A program made the position numbers and the translations under genes. A DNA stretch of 64,000 nt from an uncultured Lachnospiraceae bacterium (GTDB lineage: Bacteria > Bacillota > Clostridia > Lachnospirales > Lachnospiraceae): the NCBI GenBank assembly GCA_947625205.1, contig CANQNN010000007.1, positions 1 to 64,000 of the forward strand. Direction: 5' to 3'. The notes beneath the pieces are model-generated. The model did no database searches. It had not been told where the DNA came from and worked only from the letters and a program-made list of their open reading frames with translations. This document shows, in pieces, positions 43,476 through 52,861 of the stretch (the stretch's first letter is position 1; every line of letters begins with the position of its first letter).

Positions 43476-45719
43476 ATGAATATTACAGATAATTTAAATC
43501 AGATTATTATAAAGTATCATATAGATCGGTATTATCCGGGATTTCAGATGAAGCTTCAGGCGGATAAATTATTAAAGAAAACTATTACGGAGAAAAGCGC
43601 TAAGGATAAGAAAATCGTTTTTGTTAGTACTAATAACGATGCGATCGATTATATTAAGGCGTTGATTGGAGAAGGAGAATACGAAGAGATCGAAGGTTAT
43701 GTAATATCTGAAAAAACGCCAGATAAATTTGTATGGGATCATATAACAGATTCCCATATAGTTTATTTGGTATCCTATCATCACATGGAAATGGCGAGCA
43801 AAATATTAGAAGAGCATGGCATCATTTATGAAAGTATATATGATATTTTAGCACGTCACGGATTGATGTTCGAAGATGAGTATTATTATGTAATACCTAA
43901 TAAATATGATGATATTAAGATACCGGGAAGATATTCATTGTCACTAAAGAGAATGGGTAATTGTCAAATTGAATATTTCTTTTTAAAAAGCAGCTATAAA
44001 CAGTCTCGTGAAGTTGTCTTAAGAAGTACTCATCTGGAAAAGATGTTATTTCTTTCTTTATATATGAAAAATTTTGTAGAAGCCACACAGTGTATTAAGG
44101 AAATGCGGGATAATAATAGCATAAGCGACAACATTGAGAATGCATGGGCGGAAATTACTTCAATGTTAGATAAAATTAGAGAAGTGATTCAGAAAAGGAC
44201 ATGCAAGGACGTGATTTGGTTTTGGATGGATGCAGTTAGTTATGAGGCATATAAGGAAATGACATATCTAAAGTGTATAAAAACTCAAAGCATTTCTTTC
44301 AGCAACGCATTTACCAACATGCCATACACAAATGCCACTTTAAGAGCAGCCTTTTGTCAAAAGACTTGTGTTGAAGATCGATCATATATAATTAGAACCA
44401 TCGATAACGATTCCAGTGAAATGTTAAATTGGTTAACTGCCGAAGGGTACTTAGTCAGAACGTTTAGTAAAGTTTTTGTAAAAAGTATTAAGGTGGATAA
44501 CATAAGGGGAGGTGAGGAGAAGGGTGAAGAGAATTTTTATGAAGCAGCATCTTTGAACTTTTGGAATATGTTGCAAAGTCTTATGGATCGTGAAAATAAA
44601 TATTTTATTCTTGCCCATGCGATCATGGAAACGCATGCACCATGCTTATCTTTCAAAATGGAAGGTTTAGGGCGATGTAGTGAAAAGGAGCTGGCATATT
44701 ATGGCAAGAAAGAGTTGGATGAACAATTACAATTTTACAATTCTTTTTTAGGGAAGGATTCTATAAGAATTTTCATGAGTGATCATGGAAGGAATGCGGC
44801 CGATTTTTTGGAGAGACATCACATACATTTGGATATTTATCATACAGGATACACTCCCCAAAAAATCGATGGAATGTTTTCCATTCTTGATTTTTATCCT
44901 CTGGTAAGAGATGTGATATGGGATAGAAAATTTAATTGGGAAGCGTTGCTAAGAAATTATGTGCCAATTGAAAATTTGGATCGGTATAATAGAGAAGATA
45001 TACAAGATTTGTTTGTAAATAAAAAAATATGTCCGATTTGGTACTTTGGATATAAAGGTGTGATCACAAATAGTAATATATATGTGCGATTTAATATAGG
45101 AAATGAATATCTATTTGACAGAAATCATAGATTAATTCCGCTTTTATGCATTAAGAATATCATTGAAACTGGTGAAAATATATGTAGTTTTAGACAACGG
45201 GCAGGAAGTTATCCGTTAGAAATCTTGGGAGAAGATAAATTTAAATACTCGAGGTATATGCATAAATTGTATGAAATATATCAGGTTAGAAGTCATACGT
45301 TGATTCAATATTTAAATGAAAAAATGAAAGGACTTCTATTTGAGGAAAAAGAAAATAGCGTTGCAATTAGAACTGGCGGAGTACATTCATATTACGTATA
45401 TGCAATATTGTCGAAAGAATTGAAACAAAAAGTGGGAAGCTTTATTGACTTTCATAGAGATTGTATGTGTTCTTTATATGGAAAAGAGATCGTTGAAAAT
45501 ATGGAAAGGTGTAATGAAAAAATACAAACTGTTATTCTGTCTTCATATCGCTATAGAGAACAATTGCGAGAAGAAGCAAAAAATTATCCATCGCATATTC
45601 ATGTAATTGATATATATGATGTATTTGACCAAATGGGATATCGCTTTAAACAGGATTTTTATCTTACAATGGGATTACAGGAAGAAGATTACGATACAAT
45701 TGTTAAATTTGATGTTTAA
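43476..45719 (+). CDS. Three-part protein with soluble alkaline-phosphatase-superfamily domain (paralogue 1)
   Basis: 747 residues, ribosome site AAGGATAG. N-terminal part (1-180) carries a degenerate nucleotide-binding-like strand (KIVFVSTNNDAID). Middle part (about 245-480): IWFWMDAVSYEAY, FTNMPYTNATLRAAF, AHAIMETHAPC, and IRIFMSDHG look like the metal and nucleophile motifs of sulfatase/phosphoethanolamine-transferase-type enzymes. C-terminal part (about 630-740) is a second Rossmann-like stretch (NSVAIRTGGVHSYYVYA, TVILSSYRYREQL). Unlike EptA or LtaS it has no membrane helices, so it should act in the cytoplasm. Its paralogue is at 48496. Family not recognised as a whole. Confidence 0.65.
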   Translation: MNITDNLNQIIIKYHIDRYYPGFQMKLQADKLLKKTITEKSAKDKKIVFVSTNNDAIDYIKALIGEGEYEEIEGYVISEKTPDKFVWDHITDSHIVYLVSYHHMEMASKILEEHGIIYESIYDILARHGLMFEDEYYYVIPNKYDDIKIPGRYSLSLKRMGNCQIEYFFLKSSYKQSREVVLRSTHLEKMLFLSLYMKNFVEATQCIKEMRDNNSISDNIENAWAEITSMLDKIREVIQKRTCKDVIWFWMDAVSYEAYKEMTYLKCIKTQSISFSNAFTNMPYTNATLRAAFCQKTCVEDRSYIIRTIDNDSSEMLNWLTAEGYLVRTFSKVFVKSIKVDNIRGGEEKGEENFYEAASLNFWNMLQSLMDRENKYFILAHAIMETHAPCLSFKMEGLGRCSEKELAYYGKKELDEQLQFYNSFLGKDSIRIFMSDHGRNAADFLERHHIHLDIYHTGYTPQKIDGMFSILDFYPLVRDVIWDRKFNWEALLRNYVPIENLDRYNREDIQDLFVNKKICPIWYFGYKGVITNSNIYVRFNIGNEYLFDRNHRLIPLLCIKNIIETGENICSFRQRAGSYPLEILGEDKFKYSRYMHKLYEIYQVRSHTLIQYLNEKMKGLLFEEKENSVAIRTGGVHSYYVYAILSKELKQKVGSFIDFHRDCMCSLYGKEIVENMERCNEKIQTVILSSYRYREQLREEAKNYPSHIHVIDIYDVFDQMGYRFKQDFYLTMGLQEEDYDTIVKFDV

Positions 45720-45768
45720 AGTATTGACCATAAAATATGTTTCAAGTTGCAAAGGGATGATATAAATA

Positions 45769-48129
45769 ATGAAAACGGAAGAACTGATTCGGGAATTACC
45801 TAAAGGATTGTTGGCGTGGTATGATTTTCATAGTGCCAGCAAAGCGTTATGTATAACTGCCAAACCAGAAACAGACAGTGTATTTCAGGAGATGTTACAG
45901 GATAAGGATATTAAAACAGATGTAATAGATATCCACTCTTTTGAGAACAACGTTGGCCGGTTTTCACAAGATTTAGCTTTTATGTGTGATTATCATTATA
46001 TTGTTATGGTGGGTGCTTTAGAATGTAGCAAAAATCCAGAATGCATTTTGAGCGCAGTGAGAAAGATGCTGCATCCTGAAGGGAAGTTACTGATAGGCGC
46101 TGATAACCGCCTGGGTATTCGCTATTTTTGTGGAGATAGAGATGCTTACACCGAACGAAATTTTGACGGCATTGAAAATTATGCGCATATCAATCCAAAA
46201 GACCGAGATCAGATGAGCGGACGAGCATATGCCAAGGCAGAACTTGTACAGATGTTGCATAATGCGGGATTTATGAACTACAGATTTTATTCGATTTTTC
46301 CGGTGTTGGAAAGACCGCAAGTGATATATGCGGAAGATCATCTGCCCGAGGAAGAATTGGAAGTGCGTCTTTTCCCTCAATATCATTATCCGGACACTGT
46401 CTTTTTGGAAGAAGAACGGTTGTATACAACACTGATCCAAAATGGATTATTTCATGCTATGGCAAACGGTTATCTGATTGAGTGTACCCCAAGTAATGGA
46501 CTGGCAAATGTAAAGCAAGTGACGGTATCCATGGAACGAGGTAGAGAGAATGCGATGTTCACAATTATTCGGAGGGATGATAAAGTTGAGAAAAAACCAG
46601 TATACAGACAAGGACTTGTAAAATTAGATCGTCTTATACAAAATACATGGGATTTACAGCAACATGGAATAAAAATGGTAGATCTGCAGAAGGAACGGAA
46701 TGCAGTTATTATGCCTTATGTTAAGGGAGAGCCGGTTACAGATTATTTTAGGAAATTACTTCGTAGAGACAGAGAAGCTTTTTTAAGTGAGTTAGACCGT
46801 TTTTGGAATTTAATTGTAAATTCGTCAGAATCTGTGCCCTATGAGGAGATGGATTGGGAGCGGTTCGAACCAGACTGGGAAAAACGCAAAGCAGATGATC
46901 CTAACTGGGATAAATGGAAAAAGATTGCTTTTGGCACTGAAGAAGACAGAAAAAAACTTGGTGTTATTTTGAGGCGAGGCTATATTGATTTGGTTTCCTT
47001 AAACTGTTTTTATGTGGATGGAGAGTTTGTCTTTTATGATCAAGAGCTATATATTGAGAATCTTCCAGCCAAAGCGATCCTAGAAAGAACAATAAGATTT
47101 ATATATCATGGCAACAGTGAATATGAGGCGTTACTGCCACAAAAGCAGTTAGAAGAAAGATATCAATTAAGTGAATATATGGATCTATGGAATAAATTCA
47201 TAAGCTTTTTTTTGAATAAATTACGCAATGATCTGGATCTTGCAGCTTATAACAAAATGTACAGAAAAGATCCCATGGTCATTAATTCAAATAGACAGAG
47301 GATGAATTATTCGACCGAAGAGTATGACAGGCTGTTTGGCAATATTTTTGATGGGATCGAAACCAGGAAACTATATTTGTTTGGCTCTGGAAATTTTACA
47401 AAATTGTTTATGTCAAGATTCGGTAAGGAGTATGAAATAGAAGGGATCGTTGATAATGATTCAAGTAAATGGGGACAACAATTGTTTAATATTCCTATTT
47501 ACGAGCCAAACTATTTGCAAACACTTTCGATGGGCTCTTATAAAGTAATCGTTTGTATCAAAAATTATGTGCCAGTTATGAAACAATTAATACAATTGGG
47601 TATCAGAGATTTCGGTATTTTTGACAGTAATAAGAATTATTCCAGGAAGGTGGAACAAATTATAAAAAGGCAAAAAAAAGAAGATGTTATATCGAAGAAA
47701 TATCATATTGGTTATATAGCAGGAGTTTTCGACTTGTTTCATATAGGACATCTGAATCTTTTACGTAGAGCGAAAGAGCAATGTGACTATTTGATCGTTG
47801 GGGTTGTTAATGATGAAAGTGTCGTTAATAATAAGAGAACGATGCCGTATATTCCGTTTGCAGAGAGGATCGAAATTGTTCGTTCTTGCCGATATGTGGA
47901 TGAGGCGGTGGAGATCCCGACAGACTATAATAATACAGATGAGGCATACAGACGATATCATTTTGATGTACAATTTTCGGGTAGCGATTATGAAAATGAT
48001 CCCATATGGCTTAGTAAGAAGACATGGCTGCAAAAGCAAGGGGCGGATCTGGTGTTTTTCCCTTATACGCAGTCAACCAGTTCAACTAAGATCAAGGATG
48101 CGATTCGGACAAAAAATCCGGTTATGTAG
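45769..48129 (+). CDS. Four-domain protein: methyltransferase, kinase-like, Rossmann module, cytidylyltransferase
   Basis: 786 residues. About 20-180: SAM-dependent methyltransferase-like (YIVMVGALECSKNPECIL, LHPEGKLLIGADN). About 240-500: a stretch reminiscent of small-molecule or protein kinase-like folds (LVKLDRLIQNT, VIMPYVKGEPVTDYF, DLVSLNCFYVDGEFVFYDQE). About 533-635: the recurrent module (KLYLFGSGNFTKLF, IEGIVDNDSSKWG, VIVCIKNYVPV). About 645-786: a TagD-type cytidylyltransferase (GVFDLFHIGHLNLLRRAK, FSGSDYEND, SSTKIK). Such a protein could phosphorylate, methylate and CDP-activate one small molecule in sequence, which is inference. Substrate unknown. Confidence 0.75.
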   Translation: MKTEELIRELPKGLLAWYDFHSASKALCITAKPETDSVFQEMLQDKDIKTDVIDIHSFENNVGRFSQDLAFMCDYHYIVMVGALECSKNPECILSAVRKMLHPEGKLLIGADNRLGIRYFCGDRDAYTERNFDGIENYAHINPKDRDQMSGRAYAKAELVQMLHNAGFMNYRFYSIFPVLERPQVIYAEDHLPEEELEVRLFPQYHYPDTVFLEEERLYTTLIQNGLFHAMANGYLIECTPSNGLANVKQVTVSMERGRENAMFTIIRRDDKVEKKPVYRQGLVKLDRLIQNTWDLQQHGIKMVDLQKERNAVIMPYVKGEPVTDYFRKLLRRDREAFLSELDRFWNLIVNSSESVPYEEMDWERFEPDWEKRKADDPNWDKWKKIAFGTEEDRKKLGVILRRGYIDLVSLNCFYVDGEFVFYDQELYIENLPAKAILERTIRFIYHGNSEYEALLPQKQLEERYQLSEYMDLWNKFISFFLNKLRNDLDLAAYNKMYRKDPMVINSNRQRMNYSTEEYDRLFGNIFDGIETRKLYLFGSGNFTKLFMSRFGKEYEIEGIVDNDSSKWGQQLFNIPIYEPNYLQTLSMGSYKVIVCIKNYVPVMKQLIQLGIRDFGIFDSNKNYSRKVEQIIKRQKKEDVISKKYHIGYIAGVFDLFHIGHLNLLRRAKEQCDYLIVGVVNDESVVNNKRTMPYIPFAERIEIVRSCRYVDEAVEIPTDYNNTDEAYRRYHFDVQFSGSDYENDPIWLSKKTWLQKQGADLVFFPYTQSTSSTKIKDAIRTKNPVM

Positions 48130-48147
48130 GAGAGAAGAGCTATTAAT

Positions 48148-48489
48148 ATGATGGATATTGAACTTGAACTGGAGAATATCATCATACAAGGCAGCTACTT
48201 TCGATCATGACGCAGGAAAGTATAGAAAAAATCGACGGTATTATTGATAAAGCTCTGGAATGCTTATGCGCCGGTCTCGAATCCCCGATTTGAAAGCCCG
48301 ATCATATCTTGCTGGATGAGGCAAAGATCCCTTTGCATTCCAGCAGACGATATTTACGCAAACTGCAAACAGAAGCTAGGGATATCTATCTCAAATGAAG
48401 CTTTTGGATATATACGGGATGTGGCGGGAAAAGGATCGGATTTTCCGAGAGAATTTTGGTACGGCACCAAGGACGATTGGAGAGAATAG
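48148..48489 (+). pseudogene. Decayed coding stretch between cluster genes
   Basis: The gap between the genes at 45769 and 48496 holds broken frames: a 19-codon start (48151), then MTQESIEKIDGIIDKALECL ending in TGA after ESPI, then HILLDEAKIPLHSSRRYLRK in the same frame ending in TGA. Other frames are open only in pieces (48244-48489). This looks like a small gene lost to several mutations. Its family is not recognised. Confidence 0.4.
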
Positions 48490-48495
48490 GATACA

Positions 48496-50706
48496 ATGAA
48501 TATCACAAAGGAACTGGATCAGATCATTGTGAAGTATCAGTTGGACAGGTATTATCCCCGATACCGCCTGAAGCTGCGGGCTGAGGAGTTGATCGAAAAA
48601 TTGATATTACATACAGCCGAAACCGCAAGGATCGTATTGGTCGGTGCACATGGAGATGACACTAACTACACGGAGGAATTGGTGAACAGATACCGGGAAG
48701 TGAAATGCTATGTCCTGACGGATCCGGATATAGCGCAAGCTGCCTTGCACGATTTGCAGAGTGCGGATCTCGTATATCTCGTTTCTTTCCGTAATGCATG
48801 GAAGACAAAGGCAGTTTTGGATGAATATCATATTCGATATGAGGATCTGTATGATCTTTTCTTATGTGAAGGGCTTGTTTTTGAAGACGAGTACTATTTA
48901 GTATCTGTAGATATTTATCAGGATCATAAGCTGCAGGTAAAATTCGGAAAGGAACTCAGAGATAGAGGAGCGCTGCAGATAGAGTATTACTTCCTTACGA
49001 AACAATACGAACAGACAGAGAATGCTGCGCTAAGAGAGATAATATCAAAAAAGAAATTGTTTCTTGCGCTGTACATGAAGAATTTTGTAGAAGCCGAGAA
49101 ATGTGTTAAGACAATGCGGCAGGATGGAACAGACATTCATATCGAAGAAGCATGGAAAGAGATCACGGGGCTGCTGGACAGTATTAAGACGATGATGTCA
49201 CAAAGGCGGGCGGAAGATATTCTCTGGTACTGGTTGGATTCCGTCAGCTACGATGATGCGGAAAACATGCTGTATTTGCAGGAAATGAAAGACAGATCGG
49301 TCTCCTTTACAAACGCGTTCACCAATATGCCATATACACATGCAACGTTAAAAGCAGCCTTTTGTCAAAAAAGAAGCGTTGCGGATCGTTCATACAGGAT
49401 CGAGGTCATCAGCGAGAAAAATAGTGATCTGTATTTCTGGCTAAAAGCAAATGGATATCAAATCAAGGTCCTGAGTAAGGGATTTAAAAAAATTTTTAAC
49501 AAAGAATGTGAGGCGCAATATTATCTTGCAGCATCAAGTTGTTTATGGAAAGCGTTGGAATATCTGACGGGAGATGACAGAAAATATTTTATGTTGATTC
49601 AGGCGTTAGAGGAGTCGCATTCGCCGTATTTTTCTTTTCAGATGCCGACATTGGCTAATCCCGCTGAAATGCTGTATTTCGGGAAAAAGGAATTAGATGA
49701 GCAGTTGGCGTTTTACGGCAGTCTTCTGGGGGGGGGTATACTGCAGATATTCATGAGCGATCATGGATGGCAGGGTGGCGATTTTTTGGCAAGTCATCAT
49801 ATTCATATGGATTTTTTTCACCCGGATATCAGACCGCAGAAAATAGACAGGATATTTTCGATCCTTGATTTTTATCCTGTGCTCAGACAGTTGATAGAAG
49901 ATAGACATATCCACGACGATATGCCGGCAAGAGAATATGCGCCGATCGAGAATTTAGACAGATATTCCACGGCGGATATCAAAGAAATTTTCCGTAGGAA
50001 AAATGTGGATCTGATCCATGCGTTCGGGTATGTGGGCGTGATCTCGCAGGATGAAATATATGTCCGCTTTTCTGTAGGTAACGAGTATCAGCACAGTCGT
50101 AAAAACCCCCATTGGCGCCCAAAACTGTTTGTGGAGAGCGATATCGAAAAACCGGAAAATGCGGCAAAACTGCGGGACGCAGCAGGAATATACCCGCTAG
50201 AACTCTTGCGGGAAGATAAGTTTGCGTATACCAGATATTTGCATAAACTGTTTGAAATATATCGAATCAGAGAAAAAGAACTGATCAACGCCTTCAATGA
50301 GAAAATAGCTGCGCTTTTATCCGAATGCGGAGATAGCAGTGTTGCCATTCGGACTGGCGGAGAACATTCGTATTATTTATATGCTATATTAGAGGAGACA
50401 ATAAAAAGAAAAATAGGATTATTTATCGATTATACTGAGAACTGCCTGTGCGCTTCCTATGGGAAGAAAGTCGTTGACAGTATAGAGAATGTCGGCAAGG
50501 AGATCAAAGTTGTCCTTTTATCGTCTTTTCTTTACAGACAACAGTTGCGGGACGAGGCAGTCACATATCCTGCGGATATAATGGTGATCGATGCCTATAC
50601 AGTGTTTGAACAGATGGGCTATTGTTTTAAACAGGAATTTTATGGTACTATGGGATTACGGGAAAGTGATTTTGATCATGTTTATAAGAATGAGGACGAT
50701 GTGTGA
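48496..50706 (+). CDS. Three-part protein with soluble alkaline-phosphatase-superfamily domain (paralogue 2, G9 tract)
   Basis: 736 residues. It aligns along its whole length with the protein at 43476: same start (NITKELDQIIVKYQLDRYYP), same LWYWLDSVSYDDAE, FTNMPYTHATLKAAF, ALEESHSPY, LQIFMSDHG and C-terminal SVAIRTGGEHSYYLYA. It is visibly less AT-rich than paralogue 1, so the copies have different histories. Nine G at 49728-49736 encode Leu-Gly-Gly-Gly just before the SDHG metal motif (near residue 411), where paralogue 1 has LGKDS without a G run. In frame as given; a one-base slip would remove SDHG and the C-terminal part. Likely phospho-group transfer or hydrolysis, not proven. Confidence 0.65.
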   Translation: MNITKELDQIIVKYQLDRYYPRYRLKLRAEELIEKLILHTAETARIVLVGAHGDDTNYTEELVNRYREVKCYVLTDPDIAQAALHDLQSADLVYLVSFRNAWKTKAVLDEYHIRYEDLYDLFLCEGLVFEDEYYLVSVDIYQDHKLQVKFGKELRDRGALQIEYYFLTKQYEQTENAALREIISKKKLFLALYMKNFVEAEKCVKTMRQDGTDIHIEEAWKEITGLLDSIKTMMSQRRAEDILWYWLDSVSYDDAENMLYLQEMKDRSVSFTNAFTNMPYTHATLKAAFCQKRSVADRSYRIEVISEKNSDLYFWLKANGYQIKVLSKGFKKIFNKECEAQYYLAASSCLWKALEYLTGDDRKYFMLIQALEESHSPYFSFQMPTLANPAEMLYFGKKELDEQLAFYGSLLGGGILQIFMSDHGWQGGDFLASHHIHMDFFHPDIRPQKIDRIFSILDFYPVLRQLIEDRHIHDDMPAREYAPIENLDRYSTADIKEIFRRKNVDLIHAFGYVGVISQDEIYVRFSVGNEYQHSRKNPHWRPKLFVESDIEKPENAAKLRDAAGIYPLELLREDKFAYTRYLHKLFEIYRIREKELINAFNEKIAALLSECGDSSVAIRTGGEHSYYLYAILEETIKRKIGLFIDYTENCLCASYGKKVVDSIENVGKEIKVVLLSSFLYRQQLRDEAVTYPADIMVIDAYTVFEQMGYCFKQEFYGTMGLRESDFDHVYKNEDDV
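49728..49736 (+). repeat. G9 homopolymer tract in the second phosphatase-superfamily paralogue
   Basis: Nine consecutive G in the coding strand, in frame as given. The homologous position in paralogue 1 has no such run, so the tract is not forced by the protein sequence. Confidence 0.95.
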
Positions 50707-50840
50707 TCTGCGTTGAGAAAATATAAGATCTGGCAGCGGAAGCAGGTTAAGTAAATTTCATTGAAGCCGGATCTATTCGGGGTATTAAAATATGGATAAG
50801 GATAAGTAGTGTGTCTATCCAAACAGGAGGTCGCAATACA

Positions 50841-52859
50841 ATGAAAGCGCTTATTTTAAATTCTGGAAAAGGTTCCCGTATGGGAGAACTGACATCCGAA
50901 CATCCGAAATGTATGACGGAAATTTCCGCAAGTGAGACCATATTGAGCAGACAGCTTGCACAACTGTGGGCTTATGGTATTCAAGAGGTGATCATTACAA
51001 CAGGTCTGTTTGACAGTGTACTGGTGGATCATTGTCGTGGCTTGCATATACCTCTGCATTATACCTTTATAAAAAATCCAAAATATGAGAGTACCAATTA
51101 TATATATTCTATATATTGCGCAAAAAAGTATCTGTTGGATGATGATGTCTTGCTTATACACGGCGATATGGTCTTTGAAAATTTTGTACTGGAGCGTTTG
51201 CTTGACAGTGAGAAAAGCTGTATGGCAGTCAATACGGATATGCCTCTTCCCACCAAAGATTTTAAAGCGGTATTGCAAGACGGCCGGATCAAAAAAATAG
51301 GGATCGAATATTTTGACAGTGCAGTTGCGGCGATGCCTTTGTATAAGCTGAAAAAAAGGGAATGGAAGATATGGCTCGATCAAATTACGATATACTGCGA
51401 AAGAAATGAAAGTGATAGAAACTGCTATGCGGAAAAAGCTTTTAATGAAGTGTCGGATAAGTGCGCTTTGTATCCGTTGGATGTGAGAAATATGCTGTGC
51501 GCTGAGATCGATACTCCGGAAGATCTGCGGGAAGTAAGAAATAGAGTGATAGAAGCGGATGATCGGACAGTCTATATGAGTTTTTCTGCCGATATCATAC
51601 ACAGCGGGCATATCTCTATTATCAGAAAAGCAGCCAGACTTGGTAAACTGACGATCGGCGTGCTTACAGACGAAGTGGTTGCAGGTTATAAGCGGTTCCC
51701 CTTATTGCCGTATGAGGAGCGCAAGATAATGTTTGAAAATATTATAGGAGTATGTCGGGTCGTAGAACAGGATACGTTGAGTTATAAAGCCAATTTAGAA
51801 AAATATCGACCGGATTATGTCGTACACGGTGACGATTGGGTGACGGGATTTTTAAAACCGGTCAGAGACGAGGTGGTTGCCGTGCTGGATACGTATGGCG
51901 GAACACTGGTAGAATATCCCTATCGTAGTGAACAAAAATATAAGGAGTTGGAAAAGAGGGCAAGAGCGGAGTTGTCTATGCCGGATGCCAGACGTAAGCG
52001 GTTGAGGCGTTCTATTGAAATGAAAGGTATGGTCACGGCGATGGAGGCACACAGTGGACTGACCGGCCTTTTGGTAGAGAATACGGTGGTGTATCAGGAT
52101 GGTGGCAGTAGACAGTTTGATGCGATGTGGGTAAGTTCTCTGTGTGATTCTACCGCGAAAGGAAAACCGGATATAGAATTGGTGGATATGACTTCCCGTT
52201 TGCGGACGATCGATGAGATCATGGATGTTACCACAAAGCCGATCATCTTTGACGGGGACACAGGCGGTTTGACGGAGCATTTTGTATATACGGTCAGAAC
52301 GCTGGAACGCATGGGCGTTTCTATGATTATTATTGAGGACAAGACTGGTCTGAAAAAGAATTCTTTGTTTGGCACCGAGGTAGCGCAAACGCAGGATGAC
52401 ATTGAGAATTTTTGTGAAAAAATAGCTGCGGGTAAACGAGCTCAGAAGACAGATGATTTTATGATTTGTGCGCGTATTGAGAGCTTGATATTAGAGAAGG
52501 GAATGGAAGATGCCTTAACGCGAGCGGCGGCTTATGTACAGGCCGGGGCGGATGCAATCATGATACATAGCCGTAAAAAGGATCCCGCTGAGATCTTTGA
52601 ATTTTTGAGGAAATTTCGTGCCGTCAATGCAACTGTGCCGATAGTGGTAGTGCCTACATCGTATAGTACGGTTACGGAAGAGGAATTGAAGGCGCACGGT
52701 GTTAATGTGGTTATTTATGCCAATCAAATGACAAGAGCTGGTGTTCCGGCGATGCAGAACGCTGCGAAAATTATTTTAGAAAACCATAGAGCGGCAGAAT
52801 GCGATGATATCTGTATGCCGTTTCGGGATATTATTCATTTAATTCCGGAGGAAGTCTAA
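50841..52859 (+). CDS. Trifunctional NTP-transferase / cytidylyltransferase / phosphoenolpyruvate mutase
   Basis: About 672 residues from the ATG at 50841 behind AGGAGG. Residues 1-225: MobA/LicC-like nucleotidyltransferase (LILNSGKGSRMG, HPKCM, LIHGDMVFE). About 238-375: TagD-type cytidylyltransferase with HSGH and YVVHGDDW. About 385-672: PEP mutase (SGLTGLLVEN, FDGDTGG, the signature EDKTGLKKNS). PEP mutase makes phosphonopyruvate, the entry step to phosphonates, and PntC-like nucleotidyltransferases activate phosphonates as CMP esters. A fusion of PEP mutase with one such domain is known; two in one chain is unusual. Next genes continue the pathway. Confidence 0.88.
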   Translation: MKALILNSGKGSRMGELTSEHPKCMTEISASETILSRQLAQLWAYGIQEVIITTGLFDSVLVDHCRGLHIPLHYTFIKNPKYESTNYIYSIYCAKKYLLDDDVLLIHGDMVFENFVLERLLDSEKSCMAVNTDMPLPTKDFKAVLQDGRIKKIGIEYFDSAVAAMPLYKLKKREWKIWLDQITIYCERNESDRNCYAEKAFNEVSDKCALYPLDVRNMLCAEIDTPEDLREVRNRVIEADDRTVYMSFSADIIHSGHISIIRKAARLGKLTIGVLTDEVVAGYKRFPLLPYEERKIMFENIIGVCRVVEQDTLSYKANLEKYRPDYVVHGDDWVTGFLKPVRDEVVAVLDTYGGTLVEYPYRSEQKYKELEKRARAELSMPDARRKRLRRSIEMKGMVTAMEAHSGLTGLLVENTVVYQDGGSRQFDAMWVSSLCDSTAKGKPDIELVDMTSRLRTIDEIMDVTTKPIIFDGDTGGLTEHFVYTVRTLERMGVSMIIIEDKTGLKKNSLFGTEVAQTQDDIENFCEKIAAGKRAQKTDDFMICARIESLILEKGMEDALTRAAAYVQAGADAIMIHSRKKDPAEIFEFLRKFRAVNATVPIVVVPTSYSTVTEEELKAHGVNVVIYANQMTRAGVPAMQNAAKIILENHRAAECDDICMPFRDIIHLIPEEV

Positions 52860-52861
52860 AG

